Below are positions 57,701 to 64,000 of a stretch of 64,000 nt of DNA, piece by piece. Below the pieces are notes generated by a model. That model did no database searches and had not been told where the DNA came from. It was given only the letters and a program-made list of their open reading frames with translations. The stretch is from JACMJL01 sp963791805 (GTDB lineage: Bacteria > Bacillota > Clostridia > Clostridiales > Clostridiaceae): the NCBI GenBank assembly GCA_963791805.1, contig CAWBTU010000004.1:992001-1056000 (forward strand), in the 5' to 3' direction. Position 1 is the stretch's first letter. Every line of letters begins with the position of its first letter. The position numbers were made by a program, and so were the translations under genes.

Positions 57701-58281
57701 TCATTAACCTTAAGCTGCTCATTTATTCCATGATACTGAAGCTCTAAATAAAAATCCTCTTTAAAAACCTCTTTATAAAATAATGCTGCTTCTACAGCTT
57801 TTTCTCTGTTATTATTCTTTAATGCAGACTGCACTTCTCCACCTAAACAAGCACTTAAAGCAACTAGACCTTCACTATGTTTGCTTAGAAATTCATGATC
57901 TACTCTTGGCTTATAATAAAATCCGTCAATAGATGCTCTAGAAACAATTTGCATTAAATTTCTATATCCTATTTCATTTTTAACTAATAAAACAAGATGA
58001 TGAGTTTCATTGTCCTTATCATTTTGTTTTAAATACATTGATTTAGATACTATATATATTTCACAACCTATTATAGGTTTAATTCCCTGTTCCAATGCTT
58101 GCTTATAAAAATCTACGCAACCGTACATTGTCCCATGATCTGTAATGGCAAGACTTTTCATGCCAAGTTCCTTAGCTTTAGCTATTAATTTACCTACTTT
58201 TCCAGAACCGTCTAAAAGGCTATACTCAGTATGCACATGTAAATGAACAAAATCTTCTTTAAATTCTTTATCCTGATCCAT
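54775..58281 (-). CDS. dnaE: DNA polymerase III alpha subunit
   Basis: This 1168-residue replicative C-family polymerase has an N-terminal PHP domain (FVHLHVHTEYSLLDG to AITDHGTMYG). The palm carries catalytic aspartates in MPDIDSDFCYERR (near residue 390) and a later Asp in LLKMDFLGLRTL. The tau/beta-binding and fingers region includes YRPGPMAEIPRYI, and an OB domain occupies about 980-1060 (VIIGGIVTFVSKKITRNNAM). The length is that of DnaE rather than the larger PolC. ATG follows AAGGAAC. In Firmicutes DnaE works beside PolC. It starts 27 bases after the diguanylate cyclase gene ends... on the same strand, so they may be read together with a cyclase downstream. Confidence 0.96.
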   Translation of the reverse strand: MDQDKEFKEDFVHLHVHTEYSLLDGSGKVGKLIAKAKELGMKSLAITDHGTMYGCVDFYKQALEQGIKPIIGCEIYIVSKSMYLKQNDKDNETHHLVLLVKNEIGYRNLMQIVSRASIDGFYYKPRVDHEFLSKHSEGLVALSACLGGEVQSALKNNNREKAVEAALFYKEVFKEDFYLELQYHGINEQLKVNDELVELSKEFDIPLVATNDVHYINKEDSRAHDILLCIQTGKTVEDENRMRYPSGEFYLKSINEMYNQFSYVSEALNNTVKIAEMCNFDYEFHKSKLPNFPLEEGQDHFEYCKELCYAGLKELYSDISPTLIERLEYELNVIKQMGYVDYFLIVWDFIKFAVDNGIMTGPGRGSAAGSLVAYTLGITKIDPIKYNLIFERFLNPDRVSMPDIDSDFCYERRQEVIDYVVEKYGIDNVSQIVTFGTMAPRACIRDVGRAMSYSYAEVDRIAKMIPTMIGISIDKALEMNTELKKAYDEEERVKELIEIAKALEGIPRHTSTHAAGVVIASEPLVNFVPLQQNEGNIVTQFTMGTLEELGLLKMDFLGLRTLTVMRDAVTMIRENRGVEVDLDKVDFDDKEVYKMIGEGKTVGVFQLESAGMTSFMKELKPDNLEDIIAGISLYRPGPMAEIPRYIENKKNIEAIKYETEQLIPVLDVTYGCMVYQEQVMQIVRDLAGYSMGRSDLVRRAMSKKKHKVMEEERHNFVYGIENEDGTFEVPGCVRNGITVEAANKIFDSMMDFASYAFNKSHAAAYAVVGFQTGYLMKYYPTEFIAAMLNSVMGDNDKVSFYIRFAEECGIQVLKPNLNESFAKFTVKGDKIIFGLAAIKNVGVNVIDSIIKKREIKGDFTTFIDFANRVDTGSVNKRAVESMIKAGAFDCMGIYRSKLLAVFEKVLDGSNNLRKKNIEGQMNLFADFSKEEVGEVEIKYPDINEFDKRYLLAMEKEMTGIYLSGHPLDEYQETLNLKTSIKVSEIIGNEVLEVDLVEDVFKIKDGDKVIIGGIVTFVSKKITRNNAMMAFIKIEDLYGTIEVVIFPKTFEKCTSLINVDELLLVTGRVSLREDELPKIICESVKPLTKARSESVYIQIDEEKNIGAAKNAIKLDAKYDKGSTPIYLCTKKERRKYMLDKEYWINPEASLMEKLRNRFGEENIKILEDQ

Positions 58282-58308
58282 ACAAGTTCCTTCCTTTGAA
58301 GTAAATTA

Positions 58309-59325
58309 TCAGCAGGTAATTCCTACATTTTTACCACTTGTTTTCCCGTCATACATTCTTTCATCTGAAAGTTTATACATTTTTTCGAAATCTCCCTCAC
58401 TAGATAAACTACCGCCAATACTAACAGTAATCCCCCTAAGTGAATCTCCAAAATTAAACCTAATCCTACTAACAGAATTCTTTATTCTATCAGCATATAA
58501 TTTAAGTTTAAATTCATCACAATCCCTTATAATTATTAAAAATTCATCTCCGCCTATTCTAAATGGCATATCTCTATGGGTAATACTAAGATTAATACTA
58601 TGGGAAACATTCTCTAGTACAAAATCTCCTTTATCGTGTCCAAACATATCATTTACTGACTTAAAATCATCCAAATCTATAATTAAAATACCGTATTTCT
58701 TTTTACTATCAAATTTATATTCACTAGCTAATTTTATAAGAGTCTCATCAAGCATTTTTCTATTCCATAGTCCTGTCAATGTGTCTTTTCTAGCCCCAAG
58801 CTTTTCTCTTTCTAAAGTTGTCTTTGCCAGATTCAACCTTCTATTAAACCATGCTACAATTATCAGTGTAACCGGTAATAAATTTAGCCTAATAATGAAC
58901 CTTTCCCAAAAGAAGGTAGATACAGAATCCACATAATACATACAACTTAATGTATATATAAGCATGGATAAAAGACATATTCTTAAACAGGTCTTATTCT
59001 TTTCAAATACTGAATAGAATACAATCAAGAATATAAAAAACATGAAAGCATCTGATCTTAAACCACCTCTTAAAAATATTACCGCACCACAAAACAAAGT
59101 ATCTACATAGGGCATAACTTTTTTAAAGGTATCTATGTTTTTCTTTTTATTAAACAAAATTTTCTTTCCCCAAATGCAGTAGGATACAAATACTGCTCCC
59201 GTTACTAAAAGAAGCTTAGAGTTAACATTATAAAAAGAAGTAACTGAAAAAAAGGGGATTAAAAAAACTAAAATAATCCACTTATTTCTAATATATAGCT
59301 CACAGATTTTTTCATTACTCCTCAT
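58309..59325 (-). CDS. Membrane-bound diguanylate cyclase (GGDEF)
   Basis: This 338-residue protein has about six N-terminal membrane helices (to about residue 160) and a GGDEF domain (about 175-338), which makes c-di-GMP from GTP. The active-site motif RIGGDEF and the metal motif DLDDFKSVNDMFGHDKGD are intact. The inhibitory-site RxxD is not kept; the residue expected as Arg is Thr (THRD). No EAL domain or extracellular sensor is present, so the membrane region itself may sense. It lies 27 bases upstream of dnaE in transcription order and has GAGGG upstream of ATG. Confidence 0.9.
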   Translation of the reverse strand: MRSNEKICELYIRNKWIILVFLIPFFSVTSFYNVNSKLLLVTGAVFVSYCIWGKKILFNKKKNIDTFKKVMPYVDTLFCGAVIFLRGGLRSDAFMFFIFLIVFYSVFEKNKTCLRICLLSMLIYTLSCMYYVDSVSTFFWERFIIRLNLLPVTLIIVAWFNRRLNLAKTTLEREKLGARKDTLTGLWNRKMLDETLIKLASEYKFDSKKKYGILIIDLDDFKSVNDMFGHDKGDFVLENVSHSINLSITHRDMPFRIGGDEFLIIIRDCDEFKLKLYADRIKNSVSRIRFNFGDSLRGITVSIGGSLSSEGDFEKMYKLSDERMYDGKTSGKNVGITC

Positions 59326-59475
59326 TATTAAGATTCCCTCTTCTCATAAAATACTATAAGAAACTTTCTTAATGTAGTATTTATTTTTTCCATTAGCAAT
59401 TTATCGTGCTTTTTTCATATTCCTTTAGTAAATAACTTTCAAATTACGCTAAATTTTTTTGTTAAAATAAGTATA

Positions 59476-60054
59476 TCATATTTTGCTTTTATTTAAAATG
59501 GATTTACTGGAAACCTTTATTTTCTGCTTTGTATATATAAATAGATTATAACTACAAACTCCAATAAGACTTCCTCCAAAATCAATGAACACATCGCTAA
59601 CTAAAGATCCTCTGCCTTGAACAAATGATTGATGATATTCATCAGTTAGCGCATAAAACAATGAAATGAAAAGGATGTAAATTATAGCGTCTTTTCCTTT
59701 CATACCATATAACATTAGAATATGTGAAATTAAAATTGAAAAAACTATATATTCAAAGGCATGTGCATTTTTCCTTATTAATATGTTTAACTTTCTATCT
59801 CTCACGCTTCTTGGTAATTTATTTTCATCCTTAGGTAATTGACTCTCATTTTTAATACCTTCATCATTACTATTAGCTCCATCATTACTATTAACTCCAT
59901 CATTATTACCTTTTTCTAGAATAATATTTTTACTGTTTCTTAATATGTTAAGAAATCTAAAACTTTTTTCATTAGATATAGCACTGTTATTTGAAGAATT
60001 ATAAAATATAAATGCCATCCATAAAAGTATAATTATAATTGATATTTTTTTCAT
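59476..60054 (-). CDS. VanZ-like membrane protein
   Basis: This 192-residue protein has an N-terminal helix (WMAFIFYNSS), a polar loop (about 35-75) and a VanZ-like domain with three further helices. Conserved segments are RKNAHAFEYIVF, LTDEYHQSFVQGRGSLVSDVFIDFGG. The polar loop includes a short Asn/Gly repeat (NDGVNSNDGANSNDEG). I start at the ATG that follows GGAGG. VanZ-family proteins have a loosely known link to antibiotic resistance or surface polymers. Its position next to the polymerase and glycosyltransferases supports the second idea. Confidence 0.88.
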   Translation of the reverse strand: MKKISIIIILLWMAFIFYNSSNNSAISNEKSFRFLNILRNSKNIILEKGNNDGVNSNDGANSNDEGIKNESQLPKDENKLPRSVRDRKLNILIRKNAHAFEYIVFSILISHILMLYGMKGKDAIIYILFISLFYALTDEYHQSFVQGRGSLVSDVFIDFGGSLIGVCSYNLFIYTKQKIKVSSKSILNKSKI

Positions 60055-60137
60055 TTTGTACGCCTCCAAAAAAGTTATGATTATGAATTCAAGTTATAAC
60101 AGTATAGAATTTTCACCTGATTTAGATTTTAATGAAG

Positions 60138-61565
60138 CTATTCAGCTATACAATCCCTTTTTTGTATCGAATCAAATGTCTTAATACTTTCAAATTTATT
60201 TCTAAAAGTTAAATAAACTAAAAACCAGAAGGTAAACCCTATTTGATCTGTTAAAATACCATTATTATATATTAATGAAATGAAATTAATAATTATACAT
60301 ACTTCTACAGCCTTAACTATTACTTTTTCTTCAATATTATCAGTTTTGTTACTTCTCATAATAATCAACAAATATACTAGTAAAATAATATATAGACCTA
60401 AACCGAGAGTTCCATTTTCCATAAGATAATATGGTATGAAGAACCAATAATACTTAAGATCATCATATTTTTCATTATATCTACCTTTTAATCTCTCATG
60501 TTGATTTGGGGCTGCATTACCAAGTCCTACTCCAAAGTATTTTTTGTAGTTATTATCCATTACCTCCGTATATATTACAGCTGGTCCAGATAACCTATTG
60601 ATTGCCCCCCCATCTCCATAACTTCTGGTATAGGAATAATCAACTAATGTATTTATATTCCAAAAGTTATTAAAATCAGGATATATTTCTCCTAATTTTT
60701 GCGAGGAAAAAACCATTAAAATTAATGTTGCTAAACCAATAAAAGCATAGCTTAATTTAAATTTATTTCTTAACATCAGATAAACCAAAATAATAGCAAT
60801 ATAAACATACATAATTTTTATTTCTGATAATACTGTTATTACTAATATGGGGGCTAAAACTGATATCAACTTAACAATACTTATTTTTCTATTTAAGTAT
60901 TTACTAAAAGCTATTGCAAAAATATACGCCATAAAGTGTCCTAAAACTCCTGTAGCTCCAAGCCCAAAAGTTCCTCCCATATCATCCTGTATATAGCCCA
61001 TTGAATACTGTATTAATACCGCTGGTAATTGCAAAAAGAAAATAAATAACAATAGCCTTGTAATTTTTTCAATTGTTTTTTCACTCATGTCAAGGTACAA
61101 GTATCCAATAAAGGCTACAAAAAATTTATAGTCATTTCTAATTCCCCAAATAAAATTTAATAACGAATATCTATTTATTATTAAAGATATTAAATTTAAT
61201 AAAAGCATGAGAAAAATTAAAAGAAATAACATATTTAATTTCTTGCTCTTTACTTTTATTTCTTTTTTGTTAAGAAAGACAAATATAATTTTTAATAATA
61301 GTATAAGTGTAAAATAGTCACTTATATAAATAGTTGATGAAGGAAAGTGTAAATAATCAGTTAATCCTTTGATTGTTAAAGAAAATAATATTTGCAATAC
61401 CATCAAAAGTTCATCATTGATAAAAAGTACTATTGAAATGGAAAAAAATATTATTGAAATGTTAAAATAAAGAATATAGTCTTTCCTGCTAACTATACTC
61501 ATTAGTATAAAAAATGAATATAATATAAATACAAGTCCAAATAATTTTTTATGTGCCACCACCAT
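60138..61565 (-). CDS. O-antigen ligase/polymerase-like membrane protein
   Basis: This 475-residue protein is almost entirely membrane helices (about eleven). It has a large extracytoplasmic loop (about 290-370) containing YSYTRSYGDGGAINRLSG and FGVGLGNAAPNQHERL. This layout is that of Wzy_C-family polymerases and O-antigen ligases, which join sugar repeat units outside the membrane. The family is poorly conserved, so substrate cannot be read. It lies between two glycosyltransferases and a VanZ-like gene on the same strand. ATG follows AGAGGAATTAT. Confidence 0.85.
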   Translation of the reverse strand: MVVAHKKLFGLVFILYSFFILMSIVSRKDYILYFNISIIFFSISIVLFINDELLMVLQILFSLTIKGLTDYLHFPSSTIYISDYFTLILLLKIIFVFLNKKEIKVKSKKLNMLFLLIFLMLLLNLISLIINRYSLLNFIWGIRNDYKFFVAFIGYLYLDMSEKTIEKITRLLLFIFFLQLPAVLIQYSMGYIQDDMGGTFGLGATGVLGHFMAYIFAIAFSKYLNRKISIVKLISVLAPILVITVLSEIKIMYVYIAIILVYLMLRNKFKLSYAFIGLATLILMVFSSQKLGEIYPDFNNFWNINTLVDYSYTRSYGDGGAINRLSGPAVIYTEVMDNNYKKYFGVGLGNAAPNQHERLKGRYNEKYDDLKYYWFFIPYYLMENGTLGLGLYIILLVYLLIIMRSNKTDNIEEKVIVKAVEVCIIINFISLIYNNGILTDQIGFTFWFLVYLTFRNKFESIKTFDSIQKRDCIAE

Positions 61566-61606
61566 ATAATTCCTCTACTCTCTGTTTATATACTTTTTCA
61601 CTAATT

Positions 61607-62701
61607 CTACTTGTTTATACCATTAAGATATGGATTTAAATTATCAAAAATTATATTTTTCCAAGTATACTTACTTACCGAATTTACTATTTCCTCTGAT
61701 TGATAATTATCAATATTTTTTAATATGTTATATAAACCTTCACAGAAACTTTCAGGGGTATCATTAATGAGAATACCATTAGTTTTGTTTATTATTTGTG
61801 AATTTTCAAAGGTTTTTGTTGCAATACATGGTATTCCTGAAAGTAAATATTCAAAGGTCTTTGTTGGCGGTTGAAAATTAAAATATTCAGTAATTGGTAT
61901 ATATGATACCCCTACCTGTGCCTTGCTAATAAATTCTAGAGCATCTTTGTATTGCAGTTTCCCATGGAATTTAACTATTCCATTTAGATTCATCTCATTA
62001 ATAGTAGCTTCAATTTTCTTTTCATCAGTTATATTTTTACTAAATCCTATAATGTCATAATTAATATGAAAATTTAAATTCCTATACTTGTTCATAAAAA
62101 TTCTGATTCCTAATATAGTTTGGTGAATATTTCGCTCATAGAAAGTGCCCACATACACTAAATTTATTTCTTTTCTATTTTCATTTTTTAAAGTTGTGGT
62201 TTTTCCTTTAAAGTTATTGTCAGCTCCCAAAGGTAAAATATGTATTCTCCTGTTATCTATATGTATGTGTTTTTGTAAGGATTGGGACACGATGGTAACA
62301 TTCTCAAAGCTATAACATTCTAGTTTAAGAATTATATTCTTTATTTTTCTTATTCTCTTGTTCCTACTTATTGCTCCAGTTCTTATGTCCAGATTGTAGA
62401 CATACTTATTTCCAAGCAAGAATTTAACTAGACTGCAGCCAATAAAATAATCTATAAAAATAATATCTGGTTTCAATGCCTCTGAAACTTTAGTCGAGAT
62501 CTTTAAGAATTTAATTCTCTTTAGAAATTTATTTTTTTCTTTAACATAATGCACTTCAATATTTTCACCTTCTACTTTAGTAAACCCATCGTCTACAGAT
62601 ATAATTTGAATTTCATACATATGGTCCAAGTATTCACAATACTTTAATATGTCGGTAAGATATCCAAATTGAATATTAGTTATTATTAAAATCTTTTTCA
62701 T
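61607..62701 (-). CDS. Glycosyltransferase, GT4-like
   Basis: This 364-residue soluble GT-B enzyme opens ILIITNIQFGYLTDILKYCEYL and has a C-terminal nucleotide-sugar domain (about 180-364), with NLVYVGTFYERNIHQTILGI, IVKFHGKLQYKDALEFIS and PPTKTFEYLLSGIPCIATKT. It probably adds one sugar to a lipid-linked repeat unit at the cytoplasmic face. It follows the larger glycosyltransferase by 34 bases and precedes the polymerase, in an apparent operon. The sugar is unknown. Confidence 0.88.
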   Translation of the reverse strand: MKKILIITNIQFGYLTDILKYCEYLDHMYEIQIISVDDGFTKVEGENIEVHYVKEKNKFLKRIKFLKISTKVSEALKPDIIFIDYFIGCSLVKFLLGNKYVYNLDIRTGAISRNKRIRKIKNIILKLECYSFENVTIVSQSLQKHIHIDNRRIHILPLGADNNFKGKTTTLKNENRKEINLVYVGTFYERNIHQTILGIRIFMNKYRNLNFHINYDIIGFSKNITDEKKIEATINEMNLNGIVKFHGKLQYKDALEFISKAQVGVSYIPITEYFNFQPPTKTFEYLLSGIPCIATKTFENSQIINKTNGILINDTPESFCEGLYNILKNIDNYQSEEIVNSVSKYTWKNIIFDNLNPYLNGINK

Positions 62702-62735
62702 ACAAACTCCTAATATATCGTTTTATGAGCATACC

Positions 62736-63995
62736 TTATTCTGCCAAAAATTCATTGCTACTCATAACTTGATTGTAAATTTTACTTGAAAATAGGTCAT
62801 AATATATTCTATTTAATTTATATAAATGAACATTACTGCTATAATAGTTCTCAACAGCCTTTCTTCCCCTTTTCCCCATTAGTATACATTTGTTAGCATC
62901 AGCTAATAAGTATAATATTTTTTTAGAAAGATCTCTTTCATTCCCACATTCAAAGGTAATTCCATTTTCATATGCTAACAATTCTGGAATACCACCAATA
63001 TCACTTCCAATAATTGCTTTTCCATAAGCCATACATTCTAACATTGACATAGGCCCATTTTCATACCATTCAGATGGTATAACCATAAATCTACATTTTT
63101 GAATTATTTGTTCAAGTTCTGTACCTGTTTTAAATCCACAGAAATCAATATTTGATATTTTTTCTTTTTTTACAAACTCCTTTAGTTGATTTTCAAGTGG
63201 ACCAGTTCCCACAATTAACAATTTAGATTTATTTACATATTTCATAGCTTTTATTAAAGTGTGAATACCCTTCTCTTCCGATAACCTGCCTATATAAATA
63301 AAATACTCCTCATATTCATATTTAGGTTGAAACTTAGAAGTATCTACAAAATTAGGAACATGAACTATTTTATCCATTGGTATTCCAAATTCGATAAGCT
63401 TGTCCCTATAAAAATTACTGGGTGTAATAAATTTATCTATAAGGTCATAACTACCAAAAAATTCATGAAAATACCCTTCTATAACATTTACTAAACTTGC
63501 CATTTTTGACCCTTTAACACACTTGTTTGTAAAACACTTATAATAATTTTTTTCTTTGCACTCCTCACATATTTTGTTGCTATTTAACATTTTATAATTA
63601 AGACACACAGGTTTTAAATCATGCATGGTATAAACTATGGGAATATTGCTTTTTTTCAATGGATACAAAATAGAAGGTGATAATTGATGTTGAAAGATAT
63701 GTAAATGTGCAATTTCAGGATTTGTTGCATCTATCAAACGAGTAATGTTTTTCTTAGCATCAAAATTGTAGATGATTTTTGTTGCGTTTATAATCTTTTT
63801 AAAAACACTCATTTTCTCATAGTTAATATTTTTTATAAAATATTTTTCATATTCAGTTTCATAATTTTTTTCATCCTTCATAGAAAAAGGTATAACTTCA
63901 TGACCGTTTTCTTCTAAAATATCTTTTAATCCGAAAAAATAAGTTTCACTACCACCCTTAATATAATAAAATTTATTTACAGCTAATATCTTCAT
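62736..63995 (-). CDS. Glycosyltransferase, GT4 family
   Basis: This 419-residue GT-B enzyme has an N-terminal acceptor domain (KFYYIKGGSETYFFGLKDIL, HLHIFQHQLSP) and a Cys-rich insert (about 130-160, ICEECKEKNYYKCFTNKC) common in this subgroup. The nucleotide-sugar domain has YFIYIGRLSEEKGIHTLIKA and SEWYENGPMSMLECMAYGKA (EX7E region). It is the first complete gene of the polysaccharide cluster and its start lies close to the window end, so upstream partners are not visible. No ribosome binding site can be judged with confidence. Confidence 0.92.
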   Translation of the reverse strand: MKILAVNKFYYIKGGSETYFFGLKDILEENGHEVIPFSMKDEKNYETEYEKYFIKNINYEKMSVFKKIINATKIIYNFDAKKNITRLIDATNPEIAHLHIFQHQLSPSILYPLKKSNIPIVYTMHDLKPVCLNYKMLNSNKICEECKEKNYYKCFTNKCVKGSKMASLVNVIEGYFHEFFGSYDLIDKFITPSNFYRDKLIEFGIPMDKIVHVPNFVDTSKFQPKYEYEEYFIYIGRLSEEKGIHTLIKAMKYVNKSKLLIVGTGPLENQLKEFVKKEKISNIDFCGFKTGTELEQIIQKCRFMVIPSEWYENGPMSMLECMAYGKAIIGSDIGGIPELLAYENGITFECGNERDLSKKILYLLADANKCILMGKRGRKAVENYYSSNVHLYKLNRIYYDLFSSKIYNQVMSSNEFLAE

Positions 63996-64000
63996 ATTTC

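Noticed and set aside
59855..59915. Asn/Gly short repeat in the VanZ-like gene considered as a slippage-prone phase switch
   Set aside because: The repeat units are imperfect and a multiple of three bases, so a change would not shift the frame.

Overview
The window is AT-rich DNA typical of Clostridium sensu stricto or a close relative. The evidence is the strong GGAGG-type ribosome binding sites, desulfoferrodoxin, a lysine riboswitch on aspartokinase, ChW (clostridial hydrophobic, conserved Trp) repeats, DUF1540, SPL-like radical SAM and Bce-type transporter genes. Nearly every gene lies on the minus strand; the clear plus-strand exceptions are a 73-codon acidic gene near 4.3 kb and a subtilisin-like protease near 31 kb. 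I saw no tRNA, rRNA, CRISPR array or intact insertion sequence.

Layout: 0-4.5 kb holds the start of release factor 3, two coupled response-regulator proteins (one with an HDOD output domain), trpS and desulfoferrodoxin. 4.6-13.2 kb is one giant gene of the cyclic beta-glucan synthase type. 13.4-28.2 kb is mostly housekeeping: a DEAD-box helicase, lysA and lysC behind a lysine riboswitch, an M18 aminopeptidase, a HelD-like helicase, ftsH, an M20 amidohydrolase, signal peptidase I, a radical SAM protein, a secreted lipase and small unknowns. 28.2-32.9 kb holds a PAS/PAS hybrid histidine kinase and, divergently, a secreted S8 protease with six C-terminal ChW repeats.

33-45.6 kb is the accessory region and the most interesting part. 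A 2473-residue secreted RHS/YD-repeat protein carries three ChW repeats inside its YD region, a tandem 447-bp internal duplication and a variable C-terminal tip, followed at once by a small three-helix membrane protein that is probably its immunity protein. Downstream lie two promoterless orphan cassettes. Each begins with a copy of the 3' RHS core, switches to a different C-terminal domain (one with a HINT domain) and is followed by a different candidate immunity gene. One of these immunity genes is an internal duplication. A more decayed core copy and a possible AbiEii-like fragment lie beyond. This is the architecture expected of a polymorphic toxin locus that changes its toxin tip by recombination across the repeated core.

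46.2-50.8 kb is a Bce-type antibiotic-sensing module: intramembrane-sensing kinase, response regulator, ABC permease and ATPase. 51.3-58.3 kb holds a SocA/Panacea-like gene remnant, an RlmD-type rRNA methyltransferase, a two-repeat DUF1540 protein, an LCP-family cell-wall ligase and dnaE. 58.3-64 kb holds a membrane diguanylate cyclase, a VanZ-like protein, an O-antigen-ligase-like polymerase and two GT4 glycosyltransferases. The last four look like the end of a surface-polysaccharide operon that continues past the window.
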